64,000 nucleotides of DNA from Armatimonadota bacterium (GTDB lineage Bacteria > Armatimonadota > Fimbriimonadia > Fimbriimonadales > Fimbriimonadaceae): assembly GCA_018268315.1 (NCBI GenBank), contig JAFDWU010000002.1, positions 329,638-393,637 of the forward strand. Reading direction: 5' to 3'. The notes under the pieces were generated by a model that was not told the DNA's origin, ran no database searches, and saw only the letters and a program-made list of their open reading frames with translations. Below, in pieces: positions 1 through 10,300 of this stretch. How positions within the stretch are numbered: position 1 is the first letter of the stretch; each line of letters opens with the position of its first letter. Position numbers and translations under genes: made by a program.

Positions 1-714
1 TGCGAAATTTTGAACGCGGACGGCACGATGATGAGACTTGATGGCTTAACCGCTTACGCAGAAAAGCACAACCTCAAGCTCATCACCATTGCGGATCTGA
101 TTGCCTATCGGCGCAAAACTGAGAAGCTGATCACGCGCGTGGCAGGGCCTATCGACTTCCCCACCAAATTCGGTCACTTCCAGCTTTATGCCTACGAAAC
201 CAGCGTTGAGCCGCACCCGTACGTTGCCATCGTTAAAGGCGATGTGAACACCCCCAAGCCGGTCCTTGGCCGAATTCACTCAAGTTGCCTAACCGGCGAT
301 TTGCTGGGATCATTGCGCTGCGACTGCGGCGATCAGCTTGAGATGGCTCTCCAGATGATTGAAGAGGAGGGCTTGGGAGTTGTGCTCTACATTGCCCAAG
401 AAGGGCGCGGAATCGGGCTTGTGAACAAGCTGAAGGCGTATGAGTTGCAAGACCAGGGACTCGATACCGTCGAGGCCAACCATGCTTTGGGCTTCAAGGC
501 TGACCTTCGCGATTACGGCCTTGGCGCGCAGGTTCTCGCCGATCTGGGGGTTCGCAAGCTACGGCTCATGACTAACAACCCGAAGAAGATCGCGGGTCTT
601 ACCGGTCACGGGCTTGAGATCGTGGAGAACGTCCCGATCATCGCGCCGGCGAACGCAAAGCGTGAGCGCTACATGCAGACGAAGAAAGAGAAGATGGGCC
701 ACTTGATCAACTGA
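1..714 (+). CDS. ribBA: RibBA, GTP cyclohydrolase II part (5' end outside window)
   Basis: Riboflavin synthesis: GTP cyclohydrolase II opens the GTP imidazole ring to give the pyrimidine precursor. The reading frame is open from the first base, so the gene begins upstream. The first 40 or so residues look like the tail of a 3,4-dihydroxy-2-butanone-4-phosphate synthase domain ([22 protein letters not shown]), so this is most likely the bifunctional RibBA fusion. The GTP cyclohydrolase II domain follows, with the zinc-binding cysteines in SSCLTGD and LRCDCGDQL and the EGRGIGL motif. The C-terminus is complete. A convergent MFS gene ends one base beyond the stop codon. Confidence 0.93.
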   Translation, partial: CEILNADGTMMRLDGLTAYAEKHNLKLITIADLIAYRRKTEKLITRVAGPIDFPTKFGHFQLYAYETSVEPHPYVAIVKGDVNTPKPVLGRIHSSCLTGDLLGSLRCDCGDQLEMALQMIEEEGLGVVLYIAQEGRGIGLVNKLKAYELQDQGLDTVEANHALGFKADLRDYGLGAQVLADLGVRKLRLMTNNPKKIAGLTGHGLEIVENVPIIAPANAKRERYMQTKKEKMGHLIN

Positions 715-715
715 T

Positions 716-2035
716 CTAGGCGCGCCTCAAATTCTTCAGGCTCTCTTTGAAGGGTGTGCTGTTTTGCTCGCTGACTCGTAGGACAAGAAAAATTGCGATT
801 AGCCGAACAAGCAGCACAATGCCAAAGAGCACTTTGTAGGCGGTAACGGCGTCGACCATGCCCCGAAACGACTGAAGTAGGAACGCCCCGCCAAGAGGCG
901 CAAGCCCCACCATCATCGATTGTAGAGTTTGGCTTGTTCCGAGGTAAGTCCTCACCCGATCCTTCGGAGCGATCGCTAGCACCAGGTTCATTTGGCAAAG
1001 ATTCGCGCCACAGTAAGCGAACCCCGCAAACGTGTGAAAGATCGCGAGGATCAAGAAATTCCAACTGTCGCGGCCCGGGAAACAGAACAGCCAAGGTGAT
1101 CCCGACGCGATCAATGAGCATCCCGCCAGCACCAAACCCGGGCGACTTCCAAAACGATCGTTAAACCTGCCCCAGAACGGCGTCGACAGCACCGTCGACG
1201 CCGAAATAATGAGCATGAAGATAGAGAGAGTCGACAACGATAAGTGCAGCGATTCCAGTGCAAAAGCGCCGTAAAACGGCGCCGCTAGGTTCTGCCCTAT
1301 GAGCGTTATCGCGAGGAAAAGCAAGGTGCGCCGATAGTTCGGGTCGAGAAGCGGTTGCCTCATCTCGGAAAGCACCATGCGACCGGAAGTCGGCTTTGGC
1401 TCATGAGGCACGTCGCGCGTCAGCAGATAGAAAAGCTGGCTGATAAACGCGCAGATCACTCCGACCAGGAAGATCCATTGCAGCCCCACATTGGCCTGCC
1501 CCCGCCGCTGATAGTAATCGAAGGCAAAAGCAGCCAGCATCGCGATCGGAGCCGGGAAGGCAATGAGGATTGCGTTTCGGCGTGAGAAATAATAGCCGCG
1601 TGCGCTTGCGGGGACAAGGTCGGCGAGCCAGTTCGTGTAGGTTGCGTTGCCGATGTTGACGGCCGCCGTGCCTACCGTAAGGCAAGCCAGAGAAATCAGC
1701 AATCGATTCGGCGCGCTTGCCCAAACCACCGGCATGAAGATCAGGGGGATATAAAGCAGCCGCCAAAGGAGCGCGCCTGGCATCACGAAGAGCTTGGGGC
1801 TCCGAAACCGAAGGCTGATGACCGAGCCGGGAAACTGAAGAATTCCGGTGACGGTCGGAATCGCAACAAAGAGCCCGAGCCAAACATCGTTGCCACCTAG
1901 ATTTTTAACAAACGAAATCAGAAAGGTGCCGGTGAACAAGGCAAGAAAGGTGGTTGCGAACATGCCGTCCAGGTTCGCCATGCGAAGCGCTTTTAGGCGT
2001 AGCGCCACCTCTTCTGGCGGAAGTTGCTCGCTCAT
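716..2035 (-). CDS. MFS transporter, partner of kynureninase
   Basis: A 439-residue integral membrane protein with about twelve hydrophobic segments and the overall pattern of a major facilitator. A basic loop with the pattern GRFNDRFGSRPG, typical of MFS loops between helices, lies around the middle of the protein. The start codon overlaps the stop of the upstream kynureninase by 4 bases (ATGA), so the two are very probably co-translated. The substrate cannot be read from sequence. A role in moving tryptophan-catabolite acids such as kynurenine or anthranilate is an inference from the neighbour only. Confidence 0.8.
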   Translation of the reverse strand: MSEQLPPEEVALRLKALRMANLDGMFATTFLALFTGTFLISFVKNLGGNDVWLGLFVAIPTVTGILQFPGSVISLRFRSPKLFVMPGALLWRLLYIPLIFMPVVWASAPNRLLISLACLTVGTAAVNIGNATYTNWLADLVPASARGYYFSRRNAILIAFPAPIAMLAAFAFDYYQRRGQANVGLQWIFLVGVICAFISQLFYLLTRDVPHEPKPTSGRMVLSEMRQPLLDPNYRRTLLFLAITLIGQNLAAPFYGAFALESLHLSLSTLSIFMLIISASTVLSTPFWGRFNDRFGSRPGLVLAGCSLIASGSPWLFCFPGRDSWNFLILAIFHTFAGFAYCGANLCQMNLVLAIAPKDRVRTYLGTSQTLQSMMVGLAPLGGAFLLQSFRGMVDAVTAYKVLFGIVLLVRLIAIFLVLRVSEQNSTPFKESLKNLRRA

Positions 2036-3285
2036 GTGACGTGGGGGCGCGCACCCGCATAGTTTGCCGCCCGGCCATCCTTAACCACCGCCCGAATTCG
2101 CCTGGAAGCCTCGACCACATCCGCGAATGAGGTCGTAAGCGGCGAGATGCCAAGGCGCAGGTTGTCCGGCTCTCGAAAATCCGGAATCAGCTTGGCATCG
2201 TTGATGAGGGCGAGATCGATACTTAGCGCGTCGGGGTGGCCAAGCGAGACATGGCCGCCGCGATTCTCCGCCTCGCGTGGGCTGCGAAGGGCGAAGCCAA
2301 TGTCTTTGAGCTCTGCTTCCCAAAGCTGGACCATCAGGTCGGTCAACCTCTTCGACTTGGCCCGAATCCGGTCAATTCCCGCGCGCTGGACCATCTCTAC
2401 CCCAGGCTCAATCGCAGCTATCGAGAGAATCGATGGCGTTCCCACCATAAACCGCGAAATGTCCGGGTTGGGATCATATTTCAGCCCAAAGCGGAACGGA
2501 TCGCGCTGTCCCATCCAGCCGTTGATGGGCGACTGACATTGGGTGATGAGGTCTTCACGCACATAAAGAAAAGCCGGAGCGCCCGGCCCGCCATTCAAAT
2601 ATTTGTAGGTGCAGCCAATCGCAAAGTCTGCATCGGCCTTGTTAAGCTCAACCGGCACCGCGCCTACCGCATGGCTAAGGTCCCAAAGCACGAGCGCGCC
2701 CGCCTCGTGCGTAGCCCTTGTCATCGCCTGCATTGGGTAAATCCATCCGCTTTTGAAGGTGACGTGGCTGAGAGTGAGCAGCGCAACATCGGGGCCAAGG
2801 CGGCAAAGCACAGCGGCGACCCGGTCGGCATCCGGCTCAATTTGCACGATTTCCAGCTGAACTCCCCTCGTTCGAGCGATGCCCTGAAGCACATAGAGAT
2901 CAGATGGGAAATTCTCGTCGTCGGTCACGATTACGTTTCGATCTGGCCGAAGATCAAGCGCGGCGTTCACCAGCTTGTATAGGTTCACCGTTGTCGAATC
3001 GCTGATTACGACCTCGCCCGCCCGTGCTCCGATAAGGCTCGCTATCCGACCGCCAATTCGAGCGGGAATGTGCATCCACTCGGACCATCCACGAACTAGA
3101 TGGTGCTGCCATTCGGCCGCCGCTTCCGCGGCGCGGACCAGTGAAGCCTTGGGCGGAATACCCAGGCTATTGCCATCCAAATAAAGAAGCCCCTCTTCGA
3201 TGGGGGCAAACTCAGACCGAAAGCTGCGAAGCTCGTCGCTAGCATCCAACTCGGCGGCAAGAGCAACAAAGTCCATGAGGTGCAT
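2032..3285 (-). CDS. kynU: Kynureninase
   Basis: PLP-dependent hydrolase of tryptophan catabolism, cleaving kynurenine to anthranilate and alanine. The 417-residue length is normal. Family hallmarks are YLDGNSLG near residue 35, the PLP-aspartate region WDLSHAVGA (201-209), and GCTYKYLNGGPG with the Schiff-base lysine at K228. A second in-frame ATG three codons in is also possible as the start. It is the first gene of a two-gene unit with the MFS transporter. No tryptophan dioxygenase or formamidase is visible in the window, so the supply of kynurenine is not explained here. Confidence 0.93.
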   Translation of the reverse strand: MHLMDFVALAAELDASDELRSFRSEFAPIEEGLLYLDGNSLGIPPKASLVRAAEAAAEWQHHLVRGWSEWMHIPARIGGRIASLIGARAGEVVISDSTTVNLYKLVNAALDLRPDRNVIVTDDENFPSDLYVLQGIARTRGVQLEIVQIEPDADRVAAVLCRLGPDVALLTLSHVTFKSGWIYPMQAMTRATHEAGALVLWDLSHAVGAVPVELNKADADFAIGCTYKYLNGGPGAPAFLYVREDLITQCQSPINGWMGQRDPFRFGLKYDPNPDISRFMVGTPSILSIAAIEPGVEMVQRAGIDRIRAKSKRLTDLMVQLWEAELKDIGFALRSPREAENRGGHVSLGHPDALSIDLALINDAKLIPDFREPDNLRLGISPLTTSFADVVEASRRIRAVVKDGRAANYAGARPHVT

Positions 3286-3305
3286 AGCGTATCCGTTTCA
3301 TGGGT

Positions 3306-3334
3306 TCACTTGCCGCATCAAATACTGCTATCAT
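3306..3334 (+). promoter_or_regulatory. Candidate promoter for the KimA-like permease
   Basis: A -35-like TTCACT, a 17-base spacer and a -10-like TATCAT preceded by TG (extended -10) lie between the divergent kynU and permease genes. Transcription would start about 33 bases before the permease ATG. This is a consensus match by eye only. Confidence 0.35.
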
Positions 3335-3373
3335 CTGTCCTTGCGTGCTGCAATGTTTGTCGCATGCAAATGA

Positions 3374-5254
3374 ATGCCTGACAGAGATAAGAAACTGACG
3401 CCTTTCGGCAGGATTCGCCGAGTCTTCTTTGGACGCCCGATTCCAACCGCGCTGGCACACCACGAACGGCTTGGCCCGATTCTCGGGCTACCTGTATTTT
3501 CATCGGACGCGCTCTCATCGGTCGCATACGCTACTGAGGCGATTTTGGGCGTCTTGGTGCTTTATTCCGTCGCATTCCTTCAGCATCAGCTCCTGATCTC
3601 CGCGATGATCGTGCTGCTGATCTGGATCGTTGCGCTTTCCTACAACCAGACCATTCATGCCTACCCTTCCGGAGGCGGCTCCTACATTGTCGCAACCGAG
3701 AACTTAGGCGAGACCCCTGGCCTACTTGCGGCCGCTTCACTGCTTATCGACTATGTGCTGACGGTTTCGGTATCCGTGGCGGCGGGTGTTGCGGCTATTG
3801 CCTCTGCTTTCCCCGAAAGCATCATCAAGAATCATATCGTCGCCCTTTCCATCGTGCTGGTGCTCCTGGTCATGTGGGCGAACCTGCGGGGTCTTAAAGA
3901 ATCGGGAACCGTGTTTGCGGTGCCAACCTACGGCTTCATCGTTTCGATGGTGCTCCTCATCCTAGTTGGCGCGATCAAGGCAACCCATACCCCGGTGATC
4001 TTGAATCCAGTATTGACCGCCTTAGAAGACGGCAAGAATGTTATTGGCAAAGAGCTTAACTACGCCCAGCTCTTCATCATCTTGCGCGCCTTTGCCGCTG
4101 GCTGCACCGCGTTAACGGGTATCGAAGCAGTGAGTAACGGCGTCCAGGCATTTAAAGCGCCCGAGGCCGACAACGCAAGCAAGACGCTAAAATGGATGGC
4201 TGCCCTTCTGGCGCTGATGTTCCTCGGCACCGGCATCCTCGTCCGCCACCTGCCGGACATCACCCTCTACGATAGCGGCAAGACGCTTGTTTCTCAGCTC
4301 GCTGCCTGGACGTTCGGATACAAGACGCCGCTTTTCTACGTGGTCCAAGTCTTTACCGCCCTGATCTTGATCCTTGCCGCCAACACAAGTTTTGCCGACT
4401 TCCCTCGCCTCGCCAGCCTCATCGCACGCGATGGTTACCTGCCGCGCCCGCTTGCCCGCCAAGGTGACCGATTGGTGTTCCATAACGGCATCATCATCCT
4501 TTCAGCGTTTGCCTGCTCCCTCATCTGGTACTTCCAGGGTCAGCTGGATAACTTGTTGCCGCTGTATGCAGTGGGCGTATTCACCGCCTTCACGCTTTCG
4601 CAAACCGGCATGGTGGTGCACTGGTTCCGGCTGAAAGACCGGGGATGGCACACCCGAGCGGTGATTAACGGCGTTGGCGCGGTTGCCACGTTTGTCGTTA
4701 CCATCATCATCCTCGTAACCAAGTTCGCGGAAGGCGCGTGGATTGTCGCTATTCTTGTGCCGTTCATGTACCTGGGCTTCCGGGCGATCAAGCGCCGCTA
4801 CGACGAGATGTCACGCCAGCTTTCGCTGGATCTTGGCGCGCCAACCACCCCGACTAACCACACTTCGCTGATCCTGGTGCCACGAGTCCACCGAGGAATT
4901 CTCAGCGCGCTCGATTACGCGCTTCTCATGGGACTCGACTGCAAGGCCGTTCACGTCGCAATCGACAAGAAGGCGTTGCCGAATATCACCCACGACTGGG
5001 AGACCTACGGCAAGGGCGTGCCAATGGTCGTCCTGAAATCTCCCTATCGCTCGCTGATGCAGCCTGTCCTGGATTACATTGACAAGCTTCAGCGAGAAAA
5101 CCCGGACCAAGTCATTACCGTTATCGTTCCCGAAGCGGTTTCGCAGCGCACCATCCATCGTCTGCTGCAGGAAAATGTGGCGACGCAGCTGAAGAAAGCG
5201 CTCGGAGAACGCGATCACGTTGTCGTAACGAACGTGCGCTACTTCCTTGAATAG
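3374..5254 (+). CDS. APC-superfamily permease, KimA-like
   Basis: A 626-residue transporter. The N-terminal half holds about twelve membrane helices, beginning with the FSSDALSSVAYATEAIL signature seen in the KimA/YdaO branch of the APC superfamily. Roughly the last 130 residues form a soluble domain (from about HTSLILVPRVHRG) resembling a universal-stress-like fold. KimA proteins are high-affinity potassium importers controlled by cyclic di-AMP in Firmicutes. Extending that substrate to this protein is an inference, and an amino-acid permease is the main alternative. The ATG at 3374 is used because nearby ATGs are out of frame and stop at once. A cyclic-nucleotide-binding gene starts 14 bases after the stop. 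Confidence 0.75.
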   Translation: MPDRDKKLTPFGRIRRVFFGRPIPTALAHHERLGPILGLPVFSSDALSSVAYATEAILGVLVLYSVAFLQHQLLISAMIVLLIWIVALSYNQTIHAYPSGGGSYIVATENLGETPGLLAAASLLIDYVLTVSVSVAAGVAAIASAFPESIIKNHIVALSIVLVLLVMWANLRGLKESGTVFAVPTYGFIVSMVLLILVGAIKATHTPVILNPVLTALEDGKNVIGKELNYAQLFIILRAFAAGCTALTGIEAVSNGVQAFKAPEADNASKTLKWMAALLALMFLGTGILVRHLPDITLYDSGKTLVSQLAAWTFGYKTPLFYVVQVFTALILILAANTSFADFPRLASLIARDGYLPRPLARQGDRLVFHNGIIILSAFACSLIWYFQGQLDNLLPLYAVGVFTAFTLSQTGMVVHWFRLKDRGWHTRAVINGVGAVATFVVTIIILVTKFAEGAWIVAILVPFMYLGFRAIKRRYDEMSRQLSLDLGAPTTPTNHTSLILVPRVHRGILSALDYALLMGLDCKAVHVAIDKKALPNITHDWETYGKGVPMVVLKSPYRSLMQPVLDYIDKLQRENPDQVITVIVPEAVSQRTIHRLLQENVATQLKKALGERDHVVVTNVRYFLE

Positions 5255-5268
5255 GGGAAAATAGAACC

Positions 5269-5733
5269 ATGAGCGAACTTGTCGATAGCCTTAAGAAAAC
5301 CTACCTTTGCGCGGGCCTAACCGATGAAGAGGTCCAGCAGATCGCCGAGCTCGCCCAGGTGAACACCCATCTTGCCGGCGAGATGATCATCCGCCAGGGT
5401 GAGAAGAGCGGCGACCTGGTTCTGATTCTGGATGGCAAAGCCAACGTCATCACCCAAGGCGGCGAAAAGATCGCGGAAGCCGGTCCTGGCAACATGCTGG
5501 GCGAAGTCGCGTTGATTGACGATATGCCCCGCTCGGCCGACGTTGTGTGCATCGGCCAAACGAAGATTGCTCGCTTCCCCGCCCTCGCGTTCCGCTCGCT
5601 GCTGAATTCGAACCGCTCGATGGGGTTTGTTGTTCTCGCGAATATCGGACGAGTGCTTACAACCCGTCTTCGCGTCGCGACCGACCGCATCGATCACCTA
5701 ATGGGTCAAGACGTCTGGAAAGGCGCGCTTTAG
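5269..5733 (+). CDS. Cyclic-nucleotide-binding domain protein
   Basis: A 154-residue protein that is essentially a single cNMP-binding domain (about residues 12-130) plus a short C-terminal helix. The phosphate-binding cassette reads [16 protein letters not shown], with the expected Glu and Arg-Ser-Ala. There is no DNA-binding helix-turn-helix, so it is not a Crp-type regulator. It sits 14 bases behind the permease and is probably its regulatory partner. A cyclic-nucleotide-binding protein encoded apart from its channel or transporter is unusual. Its stop codon overlaps that of convergent proS by 4 bases. Confidence 0.85.
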   Translation: MSELVDSLKKTYLCAGLTDEEVQQIAELAQVNTHLAGEMIIRQGEKSGDLVLILDGKANVITQGGEKIAEAGPGNMLGEVALIDDMPRSADVVCIGQTKIARFPALAFRSLLNSNRSMGFVVLANIGRVLTTRLRVATDRIDHLMGQDVWKGAL

Positions 5734-7241
5734 TACGCCTTCGCGAAAACTACCCGTTGCTGACTCGGCTTGCCAGTTAGGATGCATGCCCCTGGCTCCG
5801 CGTCGCTGGGTTGCAGAGGCTTCAGCGGAATGCACCGGATGGTGGCCTTCGTAAGCTCCGTAATCTTCTCTTCCGTCTCTTCGGTGCCGTCCCAGTGAGC
5901 GACCACAAAGCCCGGGGCTTCGTCGGCCTTGAACAGGGCCTCAAACTCTGCCCAGGTGTCCACGCGCTGGGTGGATGCCTCGCGAAACTCAAGCGCCTTC
6001 TGATACAGGCGATCCTGCAGAGCCGGGAGGGCAGCCGTGATATGGCTGACTAGCTCTCCAAGCGGCACAAATGCCTTCTCTCCGCCATCGCGCATGGCGA
6101 CAACCGCAGTGCCAGCGTCGAGATCGCGCGGGCCTAGCTCAATTCGCAAGCATGCGCCGTGAAGCTCCCAATCGTTGTATTTGAAGCCAGGACTCTCCTT
6201 CTCGCGCTTATCGACCTTCACCCGAATTGGGGTGTCGTAGACGCGGGCGGCGCGAAGCTCAGCGGCAATCTTATCGGCAGCCTCATAAGTGCGTGCCCGC
6301 ACTTCCGGATCCTTGCCCATCGGCACAATCGCAACCTGAACTGGCGCGAGCCGTGGTGGCGCAACCAGACCCTTGTCGTCCGAGTGGGCCATGATCATCG
6401 TTCCCACCAAGCGAGTCGAAACACCCCAACTGGTCGCGTAAACGTATTCCAGCTTGCCCTCAGCGCTCGTAAACTGGGTTCCAAAAGCTTTTGCGAAGTT
6501 CTGCCCAAGATGGTGAGACGTGCCCGCCTGAATCGCGCGCTTATCCTGCACCAGCGCCTCAATGCAATAGGTGTGGTCCGCGCCGGCAAACTTCTCGCCT
6601 TCTGACTTCAAACCGGTTAGCACCGGCACTGCCATGAAGTCCTCTGCAAACGTGCGGTAAACCTCAAGCATCTGCATCGCCTCGGCTTCCGCCTCGTCGT
6701 AAGTAGCGTGGGCGGTGTGGCCCTCCTGCCAGAGGAACTCAGCGGTGCGCAAGAACAAACGAGTTCGCATTTCCCAGCGCACAACGTTTGCCCACTGGTT
6801 TATCAAAATGGGCAAGTCGCGATAGGATTGGATCCACTTGGTGTAGGTGTTCCAGATGACCGTCTCGCTGGTTGGGCGGATGATCAGTTCTTCTTCCAGT
6901 TTCGCCTCCGGATCGGGAATCAGGCCGCTTCCATCGGGGTTCGCCTTAAGGCGATGGTGAGTAACCACCGCGCACTCTTTGGCAAAGCCTTCCACATGCT
7001 CAGCCTCTCGCTCCAAGAAGGACTTCGGAACGAACAGCGGGAAGTAGGCATTCACATGGCCGGTGGCCTTGAACATGTCGTCCAGGCCGCGCTGCATCAG
7101 CTCCCAGATGGCGTAGCCATGCGGCTTGATGACCATGCATCCGCGTACCGCGGAGTGGTCGGCAAGGTCGGCCTTGACGACTAGCTCGTTGTACCAGTCG
7201 CTGTAATTCTTACTTCGGGGGGTTACTCCCAGTTCGCTCAT
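5730..7241 (-). CDS. proS: Prolyl-tRNA synthetase, archaeal/eukaryotic type
   Basis: Charges tRNA-Pro. The 503-residue length and the start ([19 protein letters not shown]) match the shorter archaeal/eukaryal-type ProS that some bacteria carry in place of the roughly 570-residue bacterial form with an editing insertion. Class II motifs are visible: RPTSET (motif 2 region), a tRNA-Pro recognition region, and a C-terminal zinc-type domain ending in the typical tyrosine (VVFAKAY). The ATG is preceded by a TTGACA-containing promoter candidate. Confidence 0.94.
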   Translation of the reverse strand: MSELGVTPRSKNYSDWYNELVVKADLADHSAVRGCMVIKPHGYAIWELMQRGLDDMFKATGHVNAYFPLFVPKSFLEREAEHVEGFAKECAVVTHHRLKANPDGSGLIPDPEAKLEEELIIRPTSETVIWNTYTKWIQSYRDLPILINQWANVVRWEMRTRLFLRTAEFLWQEGHTAHATYDEAEAEAMQMLEVYRTFAEDFMAVPVLTGLKSEGEKFAGADHTYCIEALVQDKRAIQAGTSHHLGQNFAKAFGTQFTSAEGKLEYVYATSWGVSTRLVGTMIMAHSDDKGLVAPPRLAPVQVAIVPMGKDPEVRARTYEAADKIAAELRAARVYDTPIRVKVDKREKESPGFKYNDWELHGACLRIELGPRDLDAGTAVVAMRDGGEKAFVPLGELVSHITAALPALQDRLYQKALEFREASTQRVDTWAEFEALFKADEAPGFVVAHWDGTEETEEKITELTKATIRCIPLKPLQPSDAEPGACILTGKPSQQRVVFAKAY

Positions 7242-7256
7242 GGGCGTTCATTGTGA

Positions 7257-7285
7257 CATATCCAGGTTGATTCGAACCTTGTCAA
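7257..7285 (-). promoter_or_regulatory. Candidate proS promoter
   Basis: On the minus strand a perfect TTGACA (plus-strand 7280-7285) is followed after 17 bases by a weak GATATG -10 box, 15 bases before the proS start codon. Confidence 0.4.
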
Positions 7286-7324
7286 AATGCGCGTTACAGG
7301 GCCCATCGTGACTAGGGAACTTGA

Positions 7325-10300
7325 TTGAATCTGCCGAGAATTCTCGTGGGATTTTCCGTGTCGCTGAATTCTAATAAGCCTCAGAAAGAGTGGATATTGA
7401 TGTTCATTGCTGCGCTGGCCTTCGAGGTCGGCGTCGCAATGCCGTGGCTGCTTGCAAACCAGATCCCTCTCCTCAAGTGCATCGTCGGGCTCGTTGGCTT
7501 CTCCGCTTCCGCCACGTTCATCCTCACCATGGTTGGGGGTGTCCAACCTTCCAAGTGGATGCGAAAGCGCGCTCATTCCCAACGCGATGAATTCTTCGAT
7601 TTGACCGCCGACTACGGGTGTGAAGTGAGCCCGGATGGCAGAATTTTGCGGGTGAATGCCGCCCTTGCAGGCGTGCTGAGGCAGACGGCAACCGCGATGT
7701 CCACCAGCGACTTCATCTTTTGGATTCACCCCGATGATCGCGTGAGCGTAAAGCGAACCATCGCCGAGGCGAGCCGAAGCCGCAGCGCCGTCGAGTTCGA
7801 TGCGAGACTGAACGTTGACGACGAGCTAAGATGGGCTTCTTGGATCGCGCGATACGCTGAAACAAAGGGATGCCTGGTGGTTTCCGGCCGCGATACAACC
7901 TATCGCAAAGTCTCTGCCGATGAGCTGTTTGAGAGCGAGAACCAGTATCGACAGATCGTGCAGCAGGCGCATGAGGTGCTGTTCCGCCGCGACCAAAACG
8001 GCAAATGGCTTTTCCTAAATCCAGCTTGGACCGAGTTAACCGGTTACACCATCAAGGAAACTCTTGGCGACTCCTACCTTGACTACATTTGGCACGAAGA
8101 CGTCGAGTTCGCGCGCACCCAATTTGAGAGCCTGGAGAAGTTTGGCAAAACCCATGGCCGCCACGAAATTCGCTATCGGCACAAGGACGGTCACCCGGTT
8201 TGGGTCGAGAGCTCAATTCGGATTACCTACGACGAATTGGGGCAAGTAAAGAGCATCGAAGGCGCCCTGATCGACCTGCTTGAGCGGAAGCTTGCAGAAG
8301 ACGAGGTCAAGCACGAGCGCGACCTAACTTCCGCTATTGTCGACAACGCTGGCAGCCTGATCATGGTTACGGAAAGCAGCGGCAAGATCGTGCGCTTCAA
8401 CTCCGCCTGCGAAGAAGCCACCGGTTTTCGCTATGAAGAGGTCAAGAACTGCGAATTTTGGGACCTGTTTCTTGAAGAAGATGAGATTCCACGCCAGAAG
8501 TGGCTGTTCAGCCGCTTGACGGCAGGCATGTTCCCCAGCTTCTACGAAACCAACTGGCGAACCCGCAATGGTGATTTGAGGCTCATCGCTTGGTCGAACA
8601 CCGCCCTCGTCCGGCCGGACGGAACCATTCAGTACGTGATCTCGATGGGCATCGACGTCACGGAGAAGCGACGAGCGGAAATCGAGCTGCGCCAAGCGAA
8701 AGAGCAGTTTGAGCTTGCGGTCGCCGGCTCAAGCGATGCAATCTGGGACCTTGACCTGACGACTGACTGCCTGTACCTTTCCGAACGGGTGATGGATTTC
8801 CTTGGGTACGGCGCCGATGAACTTCCCGCAACCTCCGCGGATTACCGGGCCCTTATTCACCCGGAGGACTTTGCCCGCGCCACCGAAGCCTTTCAGAATT
8901 ACCTCTCAGGAAAGGCGCCGAACTACCAAGGCGAGTACCGTATTAAACACAAAGACGGAGGCTATCGCTGGATTCTCGCCCGTGGCGCGGCATCTCGCGA
9001 TGCAAATGGTGTCCCATACCGAATGGCAGGCTCCCTCAGCGATATCACCGACCGCAAAGTGGCGGAAGACGAGTTGGTCAAGGCGCGCGAAATGGCGGAA
9101 GAAAGCGCTCGCCTGAAGTCGGAATTCCTTGCCAATATGTCTCATGAAATCCGCACGCCGATGAACGGCGTGATCGGCATGACCGATTTGCTGATTGGCA
9201 CCGAGCTTGATAACGAGCAGCGCGAATTTGCATTCACAATCCGAAAGAGCGCAGAAGGGCTGCTCGGCATCATAAACGACATCCTCGACTTCTCGAAGAT
9301 CGAGGCGGGGAAGATGACGCTGGAAAGCCAGCCTTTCGAACTTCAATCCGCACTTGAAGACGTGGCGGCTATTCTGCGCCACGAAGCACTGCGCAAAGGG
9401 CTCGATCTGCGAGTTGCGATCTCGCAGGAAGCAAACCAGACTTTCCTCGGCGACTCGCTACGTTTACGGCAAGTTATTTTGAACCTGGCAGCAAACGGCG
9501 TTAAGTTTACGAATTCCGGCTGCGTGGAGATTCAGGCGTCAATCGCCAAGCCTTCCGAAAAGCTGCGAATTACTGTCCGAGACACTGGAATCGGAATCCC
9601 GCCAAACCGACTCGACACCATCTTCGAGAGCTTCGCGCAAGCAGATGGCTCTCACTCAAGACGTTATGGCGGCGCGGGCCTTGGTCTTACCATCGTGAGC
9701 CAGCTTGTCAACCTGATGGGCGGTGAAGTGGGCGTGCTAAGCGCCGAGGGTCAGGGCAGCGAATTCTGGGTAGAAATCCCGCTCCCGTTTGCAAGTCGAT
9801 CTTCGGACGACGAATCCGGACAAGCCGGTGAAACGCGAAAGCTGAAGGGTCTGCGCGTCTTGCTTGCGGAAGATAACGAAGTTAATCGGAAAGTGGCCAT
9901 GCGCCACCTCAACAACCTGGGTATCGAAGCCGATGTTGCGGCAGATGGCGTGCAAACGTTAGCGAAAGCAACAGGCGAGAACCCTTACGACGTGATCCTT
10001 ATGGATGTGCAAATGCCGGAAATGGATGGCCTTCAGGCCACCCGCGGCATTCGTGCGACCGAGCGCAAGCTGGGCCGCCGCACAAGAATCATCGCGCTAA
10101 CTGCCAATGCAATGGGTGGGGATCGCGAAAAATGCATCGAGGCAGGAATGGACGATTACATCACAAAACCAATCAAGGCCGATTCGTTGGCCAATGCGCT
10201 GGCGGGTCAAACCGTATCAGCGGCGAATCTGACGGGCGAGGTCCTAGACTTTGCTCACCTTGCGGACATCTCGGGCGGAGATAGCGAATTTGAGGGTGAA

